From Afipia massiliensis (GTDB lineage Bacteria > Pseudomonadota > Alphaproteobacteria > Rhizobiales > Xanthobacteraceae), in the NCBI RefSeq assembly GCF_014203115.1, contig NZ_JACHIJ010000001.1, positions 620,001-684,000 of the forward strand: a stretch of 64,000 nt of DNA, in the 5' to 3' direction. The notes beneath the pieces are model-generated. The model made no database searches and was not told the origin of the DNA. It saw only the letters and a list, made by a program, of their open reading frames with translations. A program made the position numbers and the translations under genes. This document shows, one piece after another, positions 9,230 to 19,077 of the stretch; position 1 is the stretch's first letter; each line of letters starts with the position of its first letter.

Positions 9230-11146
9230 ATGACCTCATCGACCCCATTGCTCGACGCAATCAAGTCGCCCGCCGATCTTCGCAAGTTGAAGGAAAGCGA
9301 ACTGCCTCAAGTTGCAGCGGAACTCCGCGCGGAGACAATTAGCGCGGTTGCGGTTACGGGCGGTCATCTGGGCTCCGGTCTCGGTGTCGTTGAACTCACG
9401 GTTGCAATACATCATGTTTTTAATACGCCTTCCGACCGCGTCATTTGGGACGTCGGCCATCAGGCCTATCCGCACAAGATCCTGACCGAGCGGCGCGACC
9501 GGATTCGCACCCTGCGTCAGGGTGGCGGCCTGTCCGGCTTCACCAAGCGCGCAGAAAGCGAGTACGATTGTTTCGGCGCCGCTCACTCGTCGACCTCCAT
9601 TTCAGCAGGCCTCGGCATGGCCGTCGCCCGCGATCTTGCTGGCGAGGAGCGAAATATCGTCGCAGTGATCGGGGACGGCGCGATGTCGGCCGGCATGGCC
9701 TATGAGGCGATGAACAACGCCGGCGCCATGGATTCGCGCCTGATTGTGATTCTGAACGACAACGAGATGTCGATTGCACCGCCGGTCGGTGCGATGTCGT
9801 CCTATCTGTCGCGCCTGACGTCCAGCAACACCTATCGTTCGCTGCGCGAGATCGGCAAGCAGGTTGCCAAGCGCCTTCCAAAATTCGTCGAGAAGGGCGC
9901 GCAGCGCGCCGAGGAATACGCCCGCGGCATGCTGTCGGGTGGCACACTGTTCGAGGAACTCGGCTTCTACTATGTCGGCCCGATCGACGGCCATAACCTC
10001 GATCATCTTCTGCCGGTTCTGAAGAACGTTCGGGATTCGAAGGTCGGCCCAACGCTGATCCACGTCGTGACCGAAAAGGGCAAGGGTTACTCCCACGCCG
10101 AGACCGCATCCGATAAGTATCATGGCGTCGTCAAATTTGACGTGGCGACCGGCAAGCAGGCGAAGGCACAGGCCAATGCCCCCGCCTACACCAAGGTGTT
10201 TGGCACCAGTCTCGTCAAGGAAGCCGAGAAGGACGACAAGATCGTCGCCATCACCGCTGCGATGCCATCCGGCACCGGCGTCGATATCTTCAGCAAGGCC
10301 TTCCCTGAGCGTACGTTCGACGTCGGCATCGCCGAGCAGCACGGCGTCACGTTCGCCGCCGGCCTTGCGTCCGAAGGCATGAAGCCGTTCGTCGCCATCT
10401 ACTCGACCTTTCTGCAGCGTGCCTACGACCAGGTGGTGCACGACGTCGCCATTCAGGGCCTGCCGGTCCGCTTCATCATCGACCGTGCGGGTCTTGTCGG
10501 TGCCGACGGACCGACCCACGCGGGTTCGTTCGATCTGGCCTATCTCGGCTGCCTGCCGGGCATGGTGCTGATGGCCGCAGCCGATGAGGCCGAGCTGGTG
10601 CACATGGTCGCCACCGCTGCCGCGATCGACGACCGCCCCTCCGCTATCCGCTTCCCGCGTGGCGATGGTGTCGGTGTGGACCTGCCGTCGGTCGGCGTTC
10701 CGCTGGAGATCGGCAAGGGCCGCATCGTCCGCGAAGGCACCTCGGTGGCGCTGGTATCGCTCGGAACCCGCCTTCAGGAATGCCTGAAAGCTGCAGACAT
10801 TCTAAAAGCCCATGGCTTAACGGCGACCGTCGCCGATGCCAGATTTGCCAAACCGATCGACACGGACATGATCCTGCGTCTGGCGCGGGACCACGACGTG
10901 CTCGTCACCATCGAGGAAGGCTCGATCGGAGGCTTTGGAGCGCAGGTCCTGCATACGCTCGCAGAGAACGGCGCACTGGACAAAGGACTGAGGGTTCGCT
11001 CGATGGTTCTTCCCGATACGTTTATCGATCAGGACAGCCCTGCTGCGATGTACGCAAAGGCCGGTCTCGACGCCAAGGGCATCGTGACGCGCGTCTTCGA
11101 GGCGCTTGGCCGCGAAGGCGAGATCAGCGCGGTGCAGCTTGCTTAA
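9230..11146 (+). CDS. dxs: 1-deoxy-D-xylulose-5-phosphate synthase
   Basis: A 638-residue thiamine-diphosphate enzyme that condenses pyruvate and glyceraldehyde 3-phosphate, the first step of the MEP isoprenoid pathway. The cofactor motif begins at GDGAMSAG (D149) and extends to [16 protein letters not shown] carries conserved histidines, and the transketolase-like second and third domains follow. A TTG at 9200 is in frame, but the ATG at 9230 fits the family length. It is followed after four bases by ispH and then hpnH, so precursor supply and hopanoid assembly are probably co-transcribed. Confidence 0.96.
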   Translation: MTSSTPLLDAIKSPADLRKLKESELPQVAAELRAETISAVAVTGGHLGSGLGVVELTVAIHHVFNTPSDRVIWDVGHQAYPHKILTERRDRIRTLRQGGGLSGFTKRAESEYDCFGAAHSSTSISAGLGMAVARDLAGEERNIVAVIGDGAMSAGMAYEAMNNAGAMDSRLIVILNDNEMSIAPPVGAMSSYLSRLTSSNTYRSLREIGKQVAKRLPKFVEKGAQRAEEYARGMLSGGTLFEELGFYYVGPIDGHNLDHLLPVLKNVRDSKVGPTLIHVVTEKGKGYSHAETASDKYHGVVKFDVATGKQAKAQANAPAYTKVFGTSLVKEAEKDDKIVAITAAMPSGTGVDIFSKAFPERTFDVGIAEQHGVTFAAGLASEGMKPFVAIYSTFLQRAYDQVVHDVAIQGLPVRFIIDRAGLVGADGPTHAGSFDLAYLGCLPGMVLMAAADEAELVHMVATAAAIDDRPSAIRFPRGDGVGVDLPSVGVPLEIGKGRIVREGTSVALVSLGTRLQECLKAADILKAHGLTATVADARFAKPIDTDMILRLARDHDVLVTIEEGSIGGFGAQVLHTLAENGALDKGLRVRSMVLPDTFIDQDSPAAMYAKAGLDAKGIVTRVFEALGREGEISAVQLA

Positions 11147-11150
11147 TCAC

Positions 11151-12128
11151 GTGCCCCAAAAAGCCGAGATTAAGATCCTGCTGGCTCAGCCACGCGGGTT
11201 TTGCGCTGGCGTCGTGCGCGCGATCGAGATCGTCGAACGCGCGCTCGAGAAGTACGGCCCGCCGGTCTATGTCCGCCACGAGATCGTGCACAACAAGTAC
11301 GTGGTCGAAAGCCTGAAGGCCAAGGGCGCGGTGTTCGTCGAAGATCTGCACGAGGTCCCGGCCAACGCGATCACAGTGTTCAGCGCCCATGGCGTCGCCA
11401 AGAGCGTCGAGGAAGAAGCCGCATCGCGCGGTCTTCCGGTTCTCAACGCCACCTGCCCGCTGGTCACAAAAGTTCACAATCAAGGCAAGCGCTACGTCTC
11501 CAAGGGACGCAAGCTGGTCCTGATCGGCCATGAAGGTCACCCGGAGGTCGTGGGCACCATGGGCCAGGTTCCCGGCCCCGTGATCCTCGTTCAGAGCGTC
11601 GAGGACGTTGCGGAACTCGATCTGCCGAACGACGAACCGATGGCCTATATCACCCAGACGACGCTCAGCGTCGACGACACCCGCGATATCATCGCGGCCC
11701 TCGAGGACCGCTTCAGTGACCTCGAAGGCCCCGATACCCGCGACATCTGCTACGCGACACAAAACCGCCAGTCTTCGGTGCGAGACCTCAGCAAGCTCGT
11801 CGACGTCATTCTGGTGGTCGGCGCAACCAACAGTTCCAACTCCAACCGCCTCCGCGAAATCGGGACCGAAGTTGGCGTCCCGAGTTATCTCATCGCCGAT
11901 GGCAGCCAGCTCAATCCTGAATGGTTGAAAGACGCGAAGACCGTCGGCATCACCGCGGGCGCCTCGGCGCCGGAGGTGCTGGTGGACGATGTGATTGACG
12001 CCCTGCGAAGAATCGGACCGGTGACAGTGTCCGTACTGCCGGGCCGGGAGGAGAATATCGAATTCCGACTGCCGGCCGAGCTGACCCAACGCCAGCCGCG
12101 CCCCTCTCCCGTGATGCAAGAAAGATAA
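11151..12128 (+). CDS. ispH: 4-hydroxy-3-methylbut-2-enyl diphosphate reductase
   Basis: A 325-residue iron-sulphur enzyme releasing IPP and DMAPP at the end of the MEP pathway. The three cluster cysteines are C18 (GFCAGV), C101 (NATCP) and C199 (ICYATQNRQ); H42, H79, H126 and E131 of the active site are also present. I chose the GTG at 11151, four bases after the dxs stop, which starts close to the conserved core; translation is probably coupled to dxs because no good ribosome site is visible. A TTG at 11139 overlapping dxs is the alternative. Confidence 0.95.
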   Translation: MPQKAEIKILLAQPRGFCAGVVRAIEIVERALEKYGPPVYVRHEIVHNKYVVESLKAKGAVFVEDLHEVPANAITVFSAHGVAKSVEEEAASRGLPVLNATCPLVTKVHNQGKRYVSKGRKLVLIGHEGHPEVVGTMGQVPGPVILVQSVEDVAELDLPNDEPMAYITQTTLSVDDTRDIIAALEDRFSDLEGPDTRDICYATQNRQSSVRDLSKLVDVILVVGATNSSNSNRLREIGTEVGVPSYLIADGSQLNPEWLKDAKTVGITAGASAPEVLVDDVIDALRRIGPVTVSVLPGREENIEFRLPAELTQRQPRPSPVMQER

Positions 12129-12134
12129 ACATTC

Positions 12135-13331
12135 ATGGCGATACCTTTTTTCAAAGAGATCAAGATCGGCTCGTACCTCGTTAAGCAGAAGCTGCTTGGC
12201 CGTAAGCGTTATCCTCTGGTGCTGATGCTGGAGCCGTTGTTCCGCTGCAACCTCGCCTGCGTGGGCTGCGGCAAGATCGATTATCCCGATGCGATCCTGA
12301 ACCGCCGCATGTCGGCGCAGGAATGCTGGGACGCGGCCGACGAATGCGGCGCGCCGATGGTAGCGATCCCGGGCGGCGAACCGCTGATCCACAAGGAGAT
12401 CGGCGAAATCGTGCGCGGTCTGGTCGAGCGCAAGAAGTTCGTCTCGCTCTGCACCAACGCACTGCTGCTCGAGAAGAAGCTCGATCTGTTCGAGCCCTCG
12501 CCTTACCTGTTCTTCTCGGTGCATCTCGACGGCCTTAAGGATCATCACGACAAGGCCGTGTCGCAGAAGGGCGTGTTCGACCGCGCCGTGTCTGCGATCA
12601 AGGCCGCCAAGGCTCGTGGCTTCACCGTGAACGTCAATGCGACAATCTTCGACGGCCATGCCGCCGAGGACATCGCGAAGTTCCTCGACTTCACCACCGA
12701 GCTCGGCGTCGGCGTCTCGATGTCGCCGGGCTATGCCTATGAGCGTGCGCCGGATCAGGAGCACTTCCTGAACCGCACCAAGACCAAGAAGTTGTTCCGC
12801 GACGTGTTCGCGCTCGGCAAGGGCAAGAAGTGGAATTTCATGCACTCCGGCCTGTTCCTCGACTTCCTGGCCGGCAACCAGAACTTCGAGTGCGAACCGT
12901 GGGGTATGCCTGCGCGCAACATCTTCGGATGGCAGAAGCCCTGCTATCTGCTCGGCGAAGGCTACACCAAGACCTTCAAGGAGCTGATGGAAACCACTGA
13001 CTGGGACACCTACGGCACCGGCAAGTATGAGAAGTGCGCCGACTGCATGGCGCATTGCGGCTACGAGCCGACGGCTGCCAACGCTGCCGTCAGCAATCCC
13101 TTGAAGGCTCTGAAGGTCGCGATGTTCGGCATCAAGACCGAGGGTCCGATGGCGCCGGAAATCGACATGTCGAAGCAGCGCCCGGCGCAGTACGTCTTCT
13201 CGTCGGAAGTGCAGAAGCGTCTGTCGGAAATCCGTGCCGATGAGGCAAAGGCCGCGGAAGCCAAGGCCGCGAAACTCGCTGCCGCAACAGCAGACGCGAA
13301 GTCGGCTCAGAGCGCTTCGACCGCAGCCTGA
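12135..13331 (+). CDS. hpnH: Adenosylhopane synthase HpnH (radical SAM)
   Basis: A 398-residue radical SAM enzyme. C38, C42 and C45 (RCNLACVGC) bind the [4Fe-4S] cluster, and a Cys-rich C-terminal region (CADCMAHC) matches an SPASM-like HpnH tail. HpnH joins the 5'-deoxyadenosyl group to diploptene, making adenosylhopane, the first C35 hopanoid. It starts six bases after ispH, so it is the last gene of a dxs-ispH-hpnH operon ending at a strong terminator. The last 40 residues are Ala/Lys-rich and probably disordered. Confidence 0.95.
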   Translation: MAIPFFKEIKIGSYLVKQKLLGRKRYPLVLMLEPLFRCNLACVGCGKIDYPDAILNRRMSAQECWDAADECGAPMVAIPGGEPLIHKEIGEIVRGLVERKKFVSLCTNALLLEKKLDLFEPSPYLFFSVHLDGLKDHHDKAVSQKGVFDRAVSAIKAAKARGFTVNVNATIFDGHAAEDIAKFLDFTTELGVGVSMSPGYAYERAPDQEHFLNRTKTKKLFRDVFALGKGKKWNFMHSGLFLDFLAGNQNFECEPWGMPARNIFGWQKPCYLLGEGYTKTFKELMETTDWDTYGTGKYEKCADCMAHCGYEPTAANAAVSNPLKALKVAMFGIKTEGPMAPEIDMSKQRPAQYVFSSEVQKRLSEIRADEAKAAEAKAAKLAAATADAKSAQSASTAA

Positions 13332-13349
13332 TTTCCAACCGCATCCACC

Positions 13350-13382
13350 AAAAAAAGGCGCGAGCATTGCTCGCGCCTTTTT
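13350..13382. terminator. Bidirectional terminator between hpnH and hpnG
   Basis: A nine-base stem (GGCGCGAGC / GCTCGCGCC) with loop ATT is preceded by an A-run and followed by a T-run, so it can end both the dxs-ispH-hpnH transcript and the opposing hpnB-to-hpnG transcript. Confidence 0.9.
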
Positions 13383-13408
13383 CTATAGAGATGATCGTGA
13401 ACGTGGCG

Positions 13409-14101
13409 TCAGCCGAGAGCTTCTCGGCAGCCGCGTAACGAACGCAGCGCGCGGCTGAAGTCGCGTCCCGTTGAAATCAGGTGCGGGATCGTCTTCGGGT
13501 TACGCGCGATCCCGCGCATCACCTTCCACATATCGACGTTACCATTCGGCTTGATGGCGCTCATCGTCAGCTCCGGCAACGCGCGATGCGCTGGATCGCT
13601 GATGACGCGTACCGCTGCGAACGGCAGGCCATAGTGCTCGGCATAGCGAGCCGCGATGTGGCTCTCCATATCGACGGCATCGCCGCCGCTGGTAGCGCGC
13701 AGCGCAGCCTTGGCGACCTGACCGGTCACCACTTCCTCGACACCGACGAGAATCCCGGGAACGACGACGCGGCGGCGTTTTGCCGGCAGAGCAACGAGAT
13801 TCTCAGTGAGCGCCGCGGCGGTAGACCAACGCTGCTTGCCGGCGATGATCTCAGAGGCAATGACGACGTCACCGGATTTCAGTTCAGGATTGAGCCCGCC
13901 TGCGACGCCAAAACTCACGATGCCGCGAATGCTCGCCGGGTCGAACGACGTCATCATCTCGCGTAGCTGAACTGGATTGCTGGAACTGCAGATGACGGTG
14001 AGGCCGGGCCCGGCAGCGATGCGAGCCTCCTGCTTCAAGCCAGTAACGATCAGGACTGGCAGCCCGTCGTGTGCGGCGTCCCCGCCCGCGCCAATAATCA
14101 C
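13409..14101 (-). CDS. hpnG: Adenosylhopane nucleosidase HpnG
   Basis: A 230-residue nucleoside-phosphorylase-fold protein (GVAGGLNPELKSGDVVIA, then GGDAVDMES, the ribose-binding Met-Glu motif). HpnG removes adenine from adenosylhopane to give ribosylhopane or its phosphate, the step after HpnH. Its GTG start overlaps the shc stop by four bases (GTGA), indicating translational coupling. It is the last gene of the minus-strand hpn operon. Confidence 0.93.
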   Translation of the reverse strand: MIIGAGGDAAHDGLPVLIVTGLKQEARIAAGPGLTVICSSSNPVQLREMMTSFDPASIRGIVSFGVAGGLNPELKSGDVVIASEIIAGKQRWSTAAALTENLVALPAKRRRVVVPGILVGVEEVVTGQVAKAALRATSGGDAVDMESHIAARYAEHYGLPFAAVRVISDPAHRALPELTMSAIKPNGNVDMWKVMRGIARNPKTIPHLISTGRDFSRALRSLRGCREALG

Positions 14102-16071
14102 ATCCCGATCCCCACGAAACGACTGTTAGTATTACGCAGATTCCGATACCGCGCCAGCGCCCACAACGGGAAGAACTTGGAATACCCGTGGTATCGCAAA
14201 TAGAACACACGTGGGAAACCGCCCCCGGTGTACTGCGGCTCGGTCCAGAGCCCATCCCTTGTCTGATTTTGAATCAAATACGCAATGCCGCGCTGAGTCG
14301 CGGGATGATCCACCTTCCCCGCAGCCATCAGAGCCAGCGTCGCCCAGGCCGTCTGCGAGGCGGTGGTTTCCGACTTCACATAGCCCTTATAATCGAGCCG
14401 GTAGCTGTTGCCGTCCTCGCCCCAACCTCCGTCGCTGTTCTGGATCGAGATCAGCCAGTCGGCGCCCTTCGCCATCACCGGATCGTTGTGATCGACGCCG
14501 GCTGCGTTCAGCGCGCAGAGCACGGACCATGTCCCGTAGATGTAGTTGACGCCCCAGCGACCGAACCATGAGCCATCCGGCAACTGGGTGCGGCGCAGAT
14601 ATTCGATGCCGCGGGCCAGCGCCTCACTGGTCTTGGCCGTTTCGCCAAGCTGCGCCAGCATCGAGACGCAACGCGCGGTGACGTCCTCGGTCGGCGGATC
14701 AAGCAGCGCGCCATGATCCGAGAACGGAATGTTGTTCAGATAGTACTCGAGATTGTCGGCATCGAACGCGGCCCAGCCGCCATCCTTGCTTTGCAGGCCC
14801 AGCAGCCATTCGCGGCCGCGCGCGATCGCCTCATCGTATTTGGTGCCGGCTTGCAGCGTGCCGCGCGCGCGGTCCATCGCCATGACGACGACAGCGGTGT
14901 CGTCGAGATCCGGATAGTGCGCATTGTTGTACTGGAACGCCCAACCGCCGGGACGCACGCCCGGCCGCTTCTCGATCCAGTCGCCCTCAACGTCGAGCAC
15001 CTGCTTCGGCTTGAGCCAGTCCAACGCGGCCTTGGCCGACGCTTCAGCCTTTTCACCGCCGACTTCGATCATGGCGTGTGCGGCCAGCGCGGTGTCCCAA
15101 ATCGGCGACACGCACGGCTGGCAGTAAGCCTCATCGTCCTTGATCACGAGCAGGTTTTCGACCGACTGCCGCGCCAGCACGTAGTGAGGATGATCCTTCG
15201 GATAGCCAAGCAGATCATACATCATGACGGTGTTGGCCATGGCCGGGAAGATTGCACCGAGACCGTCAACGCCATTCAGGCGTTCGGTGACGAAAGCCAC
15301 CGCCTTGTCGATCGCGTGCTGGCGGCTCTTCTTCGGAAATAATGGGTCAACCACGCGCAGCACGGCATCGAGGATGCTGAAGCCCGTGAACCAGAGCTGG
15401 CTCTGATGCGGCGCTTTCGCCGTCATGCCGATCGACTTCGGGTCTTCCAGGAACAGTTCATCGATGCCGACGCCGAGCGGGTTGCGCGCGCGCGGCTTCT
15501 TGTTCATCAGCACCAGCAGCGGCACGATCACGGTCCGCGCCCAATACGAAATCTTGGTCAGATGGATTGGAAACCAGCGCGGCAGCAGCATGATCTCCAC
15601 CGGCATCATCGGCGCCGCACGCCAGGTGACGACGCCGAACAGCGCCAGCATGATACGGGTGAACACGTTGCTCTTGATTGCGCCACCGCGGCGGAGCATC
15701 TCCTCGCACGCTTTTTTCATATGCGGCGCGTCCACGGAATCGCCGATCATCTTGAGCGCGAAGTAAGCCTTCACGCTGGCGCTCATGTCGAACTCGTGGC
15801 CGTAGAATAGCGACCAGCCGCCATTCTCATTCTGGATGCGGCGCAGGTAATTGCCGATCTTGGCTTCCAGCACGGCATCGACCGGCTCGGCCAGATAGTG
15901 CCGCAGCAAAACGTACTCAGCCGGAATCGTCGCGTCAGCCTCCAACTCGAACACCCAGTGTCCGTCAGGCTTGCGGGTATCCAGAATCGCGCGGCTGGCA
16001 GCCGCGATACTGCTTTCGAGGGCCGGCGCGGTCGGCGCAACAGCGGCCTTATGGTCGTCAAGAAGGGTCAT
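14098..16071 (-). CDS. shc: Squalene-hopene cyclase
   Basis: A 657-residue class II triterpene cyclase (also called HpnF). The catalytic acid motif is D388-L389-D390-D391 (YPDLDDTA), D390 being the proton donor. Several QW repeats are visible (QNENGGWSLFYG, QSKDGGWAAF, LPDGSWFGRWG, QNSDGGWGED, QTRDGLW). It folds squalene into hopene/diplopterol at the inner membrane. It lies 22 bases after hpnE and overlaps hpnG. Length is normal. Confidence 0.97.
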   Translation of the reverse strand: MTLLDDHKAAVAPTAPALESSIAAASRAILDTRKPDGHWVFELEADATIPAEYVLLRHYLAEPVDAVLEAKIGNYLRRIQNENGGWSLFYGHEFDMSASVKAYFALKMIGDSVDAPHMKKACEEMLRRGGAIKSNVFTRIMLALFGVVTWRAAPMMPVEIMLLPRWFPIHLTKISYWARTVIVPLLVLMNKKPRARNPLGVGIDELFLEDPKSIGMTAKAPHQSQLWFTGFSILDAVLRVVDPLFPKKSRQHAIDKAVAFVTERLNGVDGLGAIFPAMANTVMMYDLLGYPKDHPHYVLARQSVENLLVIKDDEAYCQPCVSPIWDTALAAHAMIEVGGEKAEASAKAALDWLKPKQVLDVEGDWIEKRPGVRPGGWAFQYNNAHYPDLDDTAVVVMAMDRARGTLQAGTKYDEAIARGREWLLGLQSKDGGWAAFDADNLEYYLNNIPFSDHGALLDPPTEDVTARCVSMLAQLGETAKTSEALARGIEYLRRTQLPDGSWFGRWGVNYIYGTWSVLCALNAAGVDHNDPVMAKGADWLISIQNSDGGWGEDGNSYRLDYKGYVKSETTASQTAWATLALMAAGKVDHPATQRGIAYLIQNQTRDGLWTEPQYTGGGFPRVFYLRYHGYSKFFPLWALARYRNLRNTNSRFVGIGM

Positions 16072-16093
16072 GGAACTCCGTAAAATGCTGAAT

Positions 16094-17353
16094 TTATTGC
16101 ATTTTCAGGGCCATATCGGCAGCCTGATCACCTGAGCGGATAGCCCCCTCAATGGTCGCTGGCAGTCCCGTATCAGTCCAGTCGCCCGCGAGGAACAGGT
16201 TTTTCCAATCGGTGGCAGTCCCTGGACGCATGGCATTTTGTTCCGGAGTTGCCTCAAATGTGGCACGGCGTTCGCGCACGATCTGCCATGGCGGCAACGG
16301 CCCGTTTGCAACCTCATCGCCGAGGCCTGCGGCCTTGCAGATGTCGCGCCAGATGTCGCGCGCCAATTGTTCACGCGGCACATTCACCAGCCGATCGGCA
16401 TTGCTGATGGTGATCGACAGCCGCTGCGGAAACGCAAACAGCCATTCAATCAATCCACCGACCACGCCCATCATCGGCGGCATGTTGTCCGGTGGATCGT
16501 AGCGGAAATGCGCATTGACGATCGCGCGAAATTTTGTCGGCGCCTTCAACCCGAGCAGGATGGATGACGCAGCACGCGGCGGCACTGCGAGCACGACAAC
16601 ATCGCTTGGTGCCACGGTGACCGTGTCGTCGCCGAACTCCAGCGCCGAGATGTTCTCGCCTGCCATCAACACCTGACGCAATTCATGACCGAAGTTGAGC
16701 GAGGCCCCCTTCTCACGCAGCAGTTTGAGCGCTGGATCGACCAGAACGGCGCTGAGGCCCTCGCGCGCAATCAGCGGACGACACGACTTTCCGCCAGCAA
16801 GCAACGTCTCGCGCACGATAGCGCCCGCAAGGCCCGCCGAGCCTTCCGGTGGATCGACGTTCAGCGCCGCAAGTAAAAGCGGCTGTACCAGACGTTCATA
16901 CAGTTTGCCTTCGCACTTCACGGTTTTGCCGACCAGCGCATCGGCCCCAGCCCAGATCACCGGCGCGAGCGCGAGATAGTCGCCCACCGTCGTGTCCGGG
17001 ACGCGGCGGGTCTTGTCGAATACCCATGTCGGCAAGCGGCCGTTGCCAAGGTCAAGCATCCAGCGCTTGTCGGCTTTCAGATCGACAAAATTGAATTGCG
17101 CGCGCTCCGGTCCCACAAGACCGGCCTCGCTCCCGATCGCCAGCGCATAAGACCGCGCATGGAGATTCCCCGACAGCAAGAGATGATTGCCGTTGTCGAT
17201 GACGAGATCGGTCGCAGCGTCATAGTACGAGCGGCAACGGCCACCGGCCTGCTGCGTCGCTTCATGGACGTGAACCTGAAATCCTTCATTCGCGAGCCGA
17301 ACAGCCGCGGCCAGGCCGGAGACCCCGGCGCCAATGATATGAGCTTTTGCCAT
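16094..17353 (-). CDS. hpnE: Hydroxysqualene dehydroxylase HpnE
   Basis: A 419-residue FAD-dependent amine-oxidase/desaturase-fold enzyme with an N-terminal dinucleotide-binding motif (IIGAGVSGLAAAVRLA) and a C-terminal FAD contact (FLAGDWTDTGLPATIEGA). HpnE converts hydroxysqualene to squalene, completing the HpnD-C-E route from farnesyl diphosphate. Its start overlaps the hpnD stop by one base. C27 carotenoid desaturases share the fold, but the context fixes the call. Confidence 0.94.
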   Translation of the reverse strand: MAKAHIIGAGVSGLAAAVRLANEGFQVHVHEATQQAGGRCRSYYDAATDLVIDNGNHLLLSGNLHARSYALAIGSEAGLVGPERAQFNFVDLKADKRWMLDLGNGRLPTWVFDKTRRVPDTTVGDYLALAPVIWAGADALVGKTVKCEGKLYERLVQPLLLAALNVDPPEGSAGLAGAIVRETLLAGGKSCRPLIAREGLSAVLVDPALKLLREKGASLNFGHELRQVLMAGENISALEFGDDTVTVAPSDVVVLAVPPRAASSILLGLKAPTKFRAIVNAHFRYDPPDNMPPMMGVVGGLIEWLFAFPQRLSITISNADRLVNVPREQLARDIWRDICKAAGLGDEVANGPLPPWQIVRERRATFEATPEQNAMRPGTATDWKNLFLAGDWTDTGLPATIEGAIRSGDQAADMALKMQ

Positions 17354-18192
17354 CAGATAAATGCGTACCGAATGAGAATGAAAATCTTTGCTGCCTTGCT
17401 GAGCTTGACCGGCTTGCGCGGCAACGCGAAACCACGCTCAACCAGCTTTTCGAGAATCGCGTGGTAATATTCCGACATGATCTTCGGCGCGCGAACCACG
17501 CGGCGTGAATTGCGCGCCATGATATCGTTCGACTTGGCGAAGTGATCGCGCGCCTGCTTCAGGATGCCCTCGCACACGCGCGACAGCCGCGGATCGGATG
17601 CGACCACCAGCGGATCGTTCGACATGATCCCGGCGGCGTTGAGGTCTTCGCGCGGCAGGTAAAGCCGGCCGAGACCGGCGTCCTCGTCAATATCGCGCAG
17701 AATATTGGTCAGTTGAAGCGCGCGGCCGAGGTGATGCGCCAGCAGGATTCCGTCGTCCTCACCAAGGCCGAACACTCGTACCGACAATCGCCCCACCGCA
17801 CTCGCAACCCGGTCGCAGTAAAGATCAAGCGTCCGTGCGTCCGGTGCGCGGATATCGGCGGGCACGTCCATCTCCATGCCGTCGATAATGGCGATGAAAT
17901 CATCGCGGCGCAGACCAAACCGCTTCACCGACAACACATAGTCACGCAGGTGCTGCGGTGGATTTCCTGCGTAAAGCGCATCAATATCGCGCCGCCACTG
18001 ATCCAGCGCCTTCAGGCGCTCAGGGCGCGGGCCGTCGGAATCCGCGATATCGTCGACCTGCCGGCAAAAGCTGTAGATCTGGAACATCGCCTCGCGCTGC
18101 TCGCGCGGCAGAATACGCATCGCTGCATAGAACGAACTGCCGGAGGCGGAACCTTCGGGCGTGACTTGCGATGTGACGTCAGCAGCGGTCAT
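17353..18192 (-). CDS. hpnD: Presqualene diphosphate synthase HpnD
   Basis: A 279-residue trans-isoprenyl diphosphate synthase of the squalene/phytoene synthase family. The two Asp-rich magnesium motifs are DDIAD (residues 47-51) and DIDED (167-171), the latter followed by GRLYLP. It condenses two farnesyl diphosphates to presqualene diphosphate. It begins six bases after hpnC and overlaps hpnE by one base. Confidence 0.94.
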   Translation of the reverse strand: MTAADVTSQVTPEGSASGSSFYAAMRILPREQREAMFQIYSFCRQVDDIADSDGPRPERLKALDQWRRDIDALYAGNPPQHLRDYVLSVKRFGLRRDDFIAIIDGMEMDVPADIRAPDARTLDLYCDRVASAVGRLSVRVFGLGEDDGILLAHHLGRALQLTNILRDIDEDAGLGRLYLPREDLNAAGIMSNDPLVVASDPRLSRVCEGILKQARDHFAKSNDIMARNSRRVVRAPKIMSEYYHAILEKLVERGFALPRKPVKLSKAAKIFILIRYAFI

Positions 18193-18198
18193 GATGCA

Positions 18199-19077
18199 TC
18201 ACGCGCCGGAAACATGACGAACAACCGGCGTCTGCCCGGTCGCACGCTGGTACAGGGCGCGCGCCATGGCGGACAGCGCAACGCCCAGCATCTGCTGCTT
18301 GGAGAGGTGAACGCGCTCGCTCAACGGATCGCGGACCTTCAGCAGATTGACGATCCTGTCGGCGAAGGCATCGATCACGGCAATCTCCAGCCCGAGGCGC
18401 GTATCCTTCACCTGAGCGGGAAGCGAACGCCCCTTGTTCAGAAGCGCTTCAGTCCGGCGCGCCAGATCTTGCAGGCACTTCAGCAAGGCAGGCTGCGCGT
18501 GTCCCTCGCCCAGCATCTCCACCGTCGCACCGGCGGCCGCAAGCGCATCGCGCGGGATATAGACGCGGTCGAGGTCAAGGTAATCCTTGCCGCAATCCTG
18601 CAGGTGGTTGTTGATCTGCAGGGCCGCGCAGATCGCATCGGATGCCGCCCAGGTCGAACGATCCTCGCCGTGGACATCCAGCATAAAGCGGCCGACCGGC
18701 ATCGCCGAGAGCGAGCAGTAATGGATCAGTTCGTCCCAGTTTTCGTAGCGTAGCTTGGTGACATCGAGACGAAACGCATTCAGCAGATCCTGCGCATGCT
18801 TCGGCGACATCCCGCGCTCGGTAAATGCAGCCCGCAGCGCCACCGCTTCAGGCTGGCTATCACCCTTGCCCAGCAGTTCGGCTTCCAGCAAGTCGAGCTT
18901 GTCGAGCTTGTCCTGCGGCGCCAGCGACGCATGATCGGCAACGTCGTCACCGGTGCGCACGAAGTTATAGAACGCAAGAATCAGCGCGCGATGACGCGGA
19001 TGAATGATCCACGACGCGACCGGAAAGTTCTCGTCCTTATGGCCTTTGCCTGAACGCAATTCGCCTGCTGTTGTCAT
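18199..19077 (-). CDS. hpnC: Hydroxysqualene synthase HpnC
   Basis: A 292-residue squalene/phytoene synthase homologue. Motif one is DDVAD (44-48); motif two is DCGKD (161-165), a degenerate form typical of HpnC. It converts presqualene diphosphate to hydroxysqualene. The frame is open far upstream, but the ATG at 19077 starts the family domain and shares its first base with the hpnB stop (TAATG), a coupled junction. Confidence 0.93.
   Translation of the reverse strand: MTTAGELRSGKGHKDENFPVASWIIHPRHRALILAFYNFVRTGDDVADHASLAPQDKLDKLDLLEAELLGKGDSQPEAVALRAAFTERGMSPKHAQDLLNAFRLDVTKLRYENWDELIHYCSLSAMPVGRFMLDVHGEDRSTWAASDAICAALQINNHLQDCGKDYLDLDRVYIPRDALAAAGATVEMLGEGHAQPALLKCLQDLARRTEALLNKGRSLPAQVKDTRLGLEIAVIDAFADRIVNLLKVRDPLSERVHLSKQQMLGVALSAMARALYQRATGQTPVVRHVSGA

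Noticed and set aside
11124..13367. A 747-codon open frame on the minus strand opposite ispH and hpnH.
   Set aside because: It is the antisense shadow of well-conserved genes, driven by high GC; the translation is His/Arg-rich and matches no fold.
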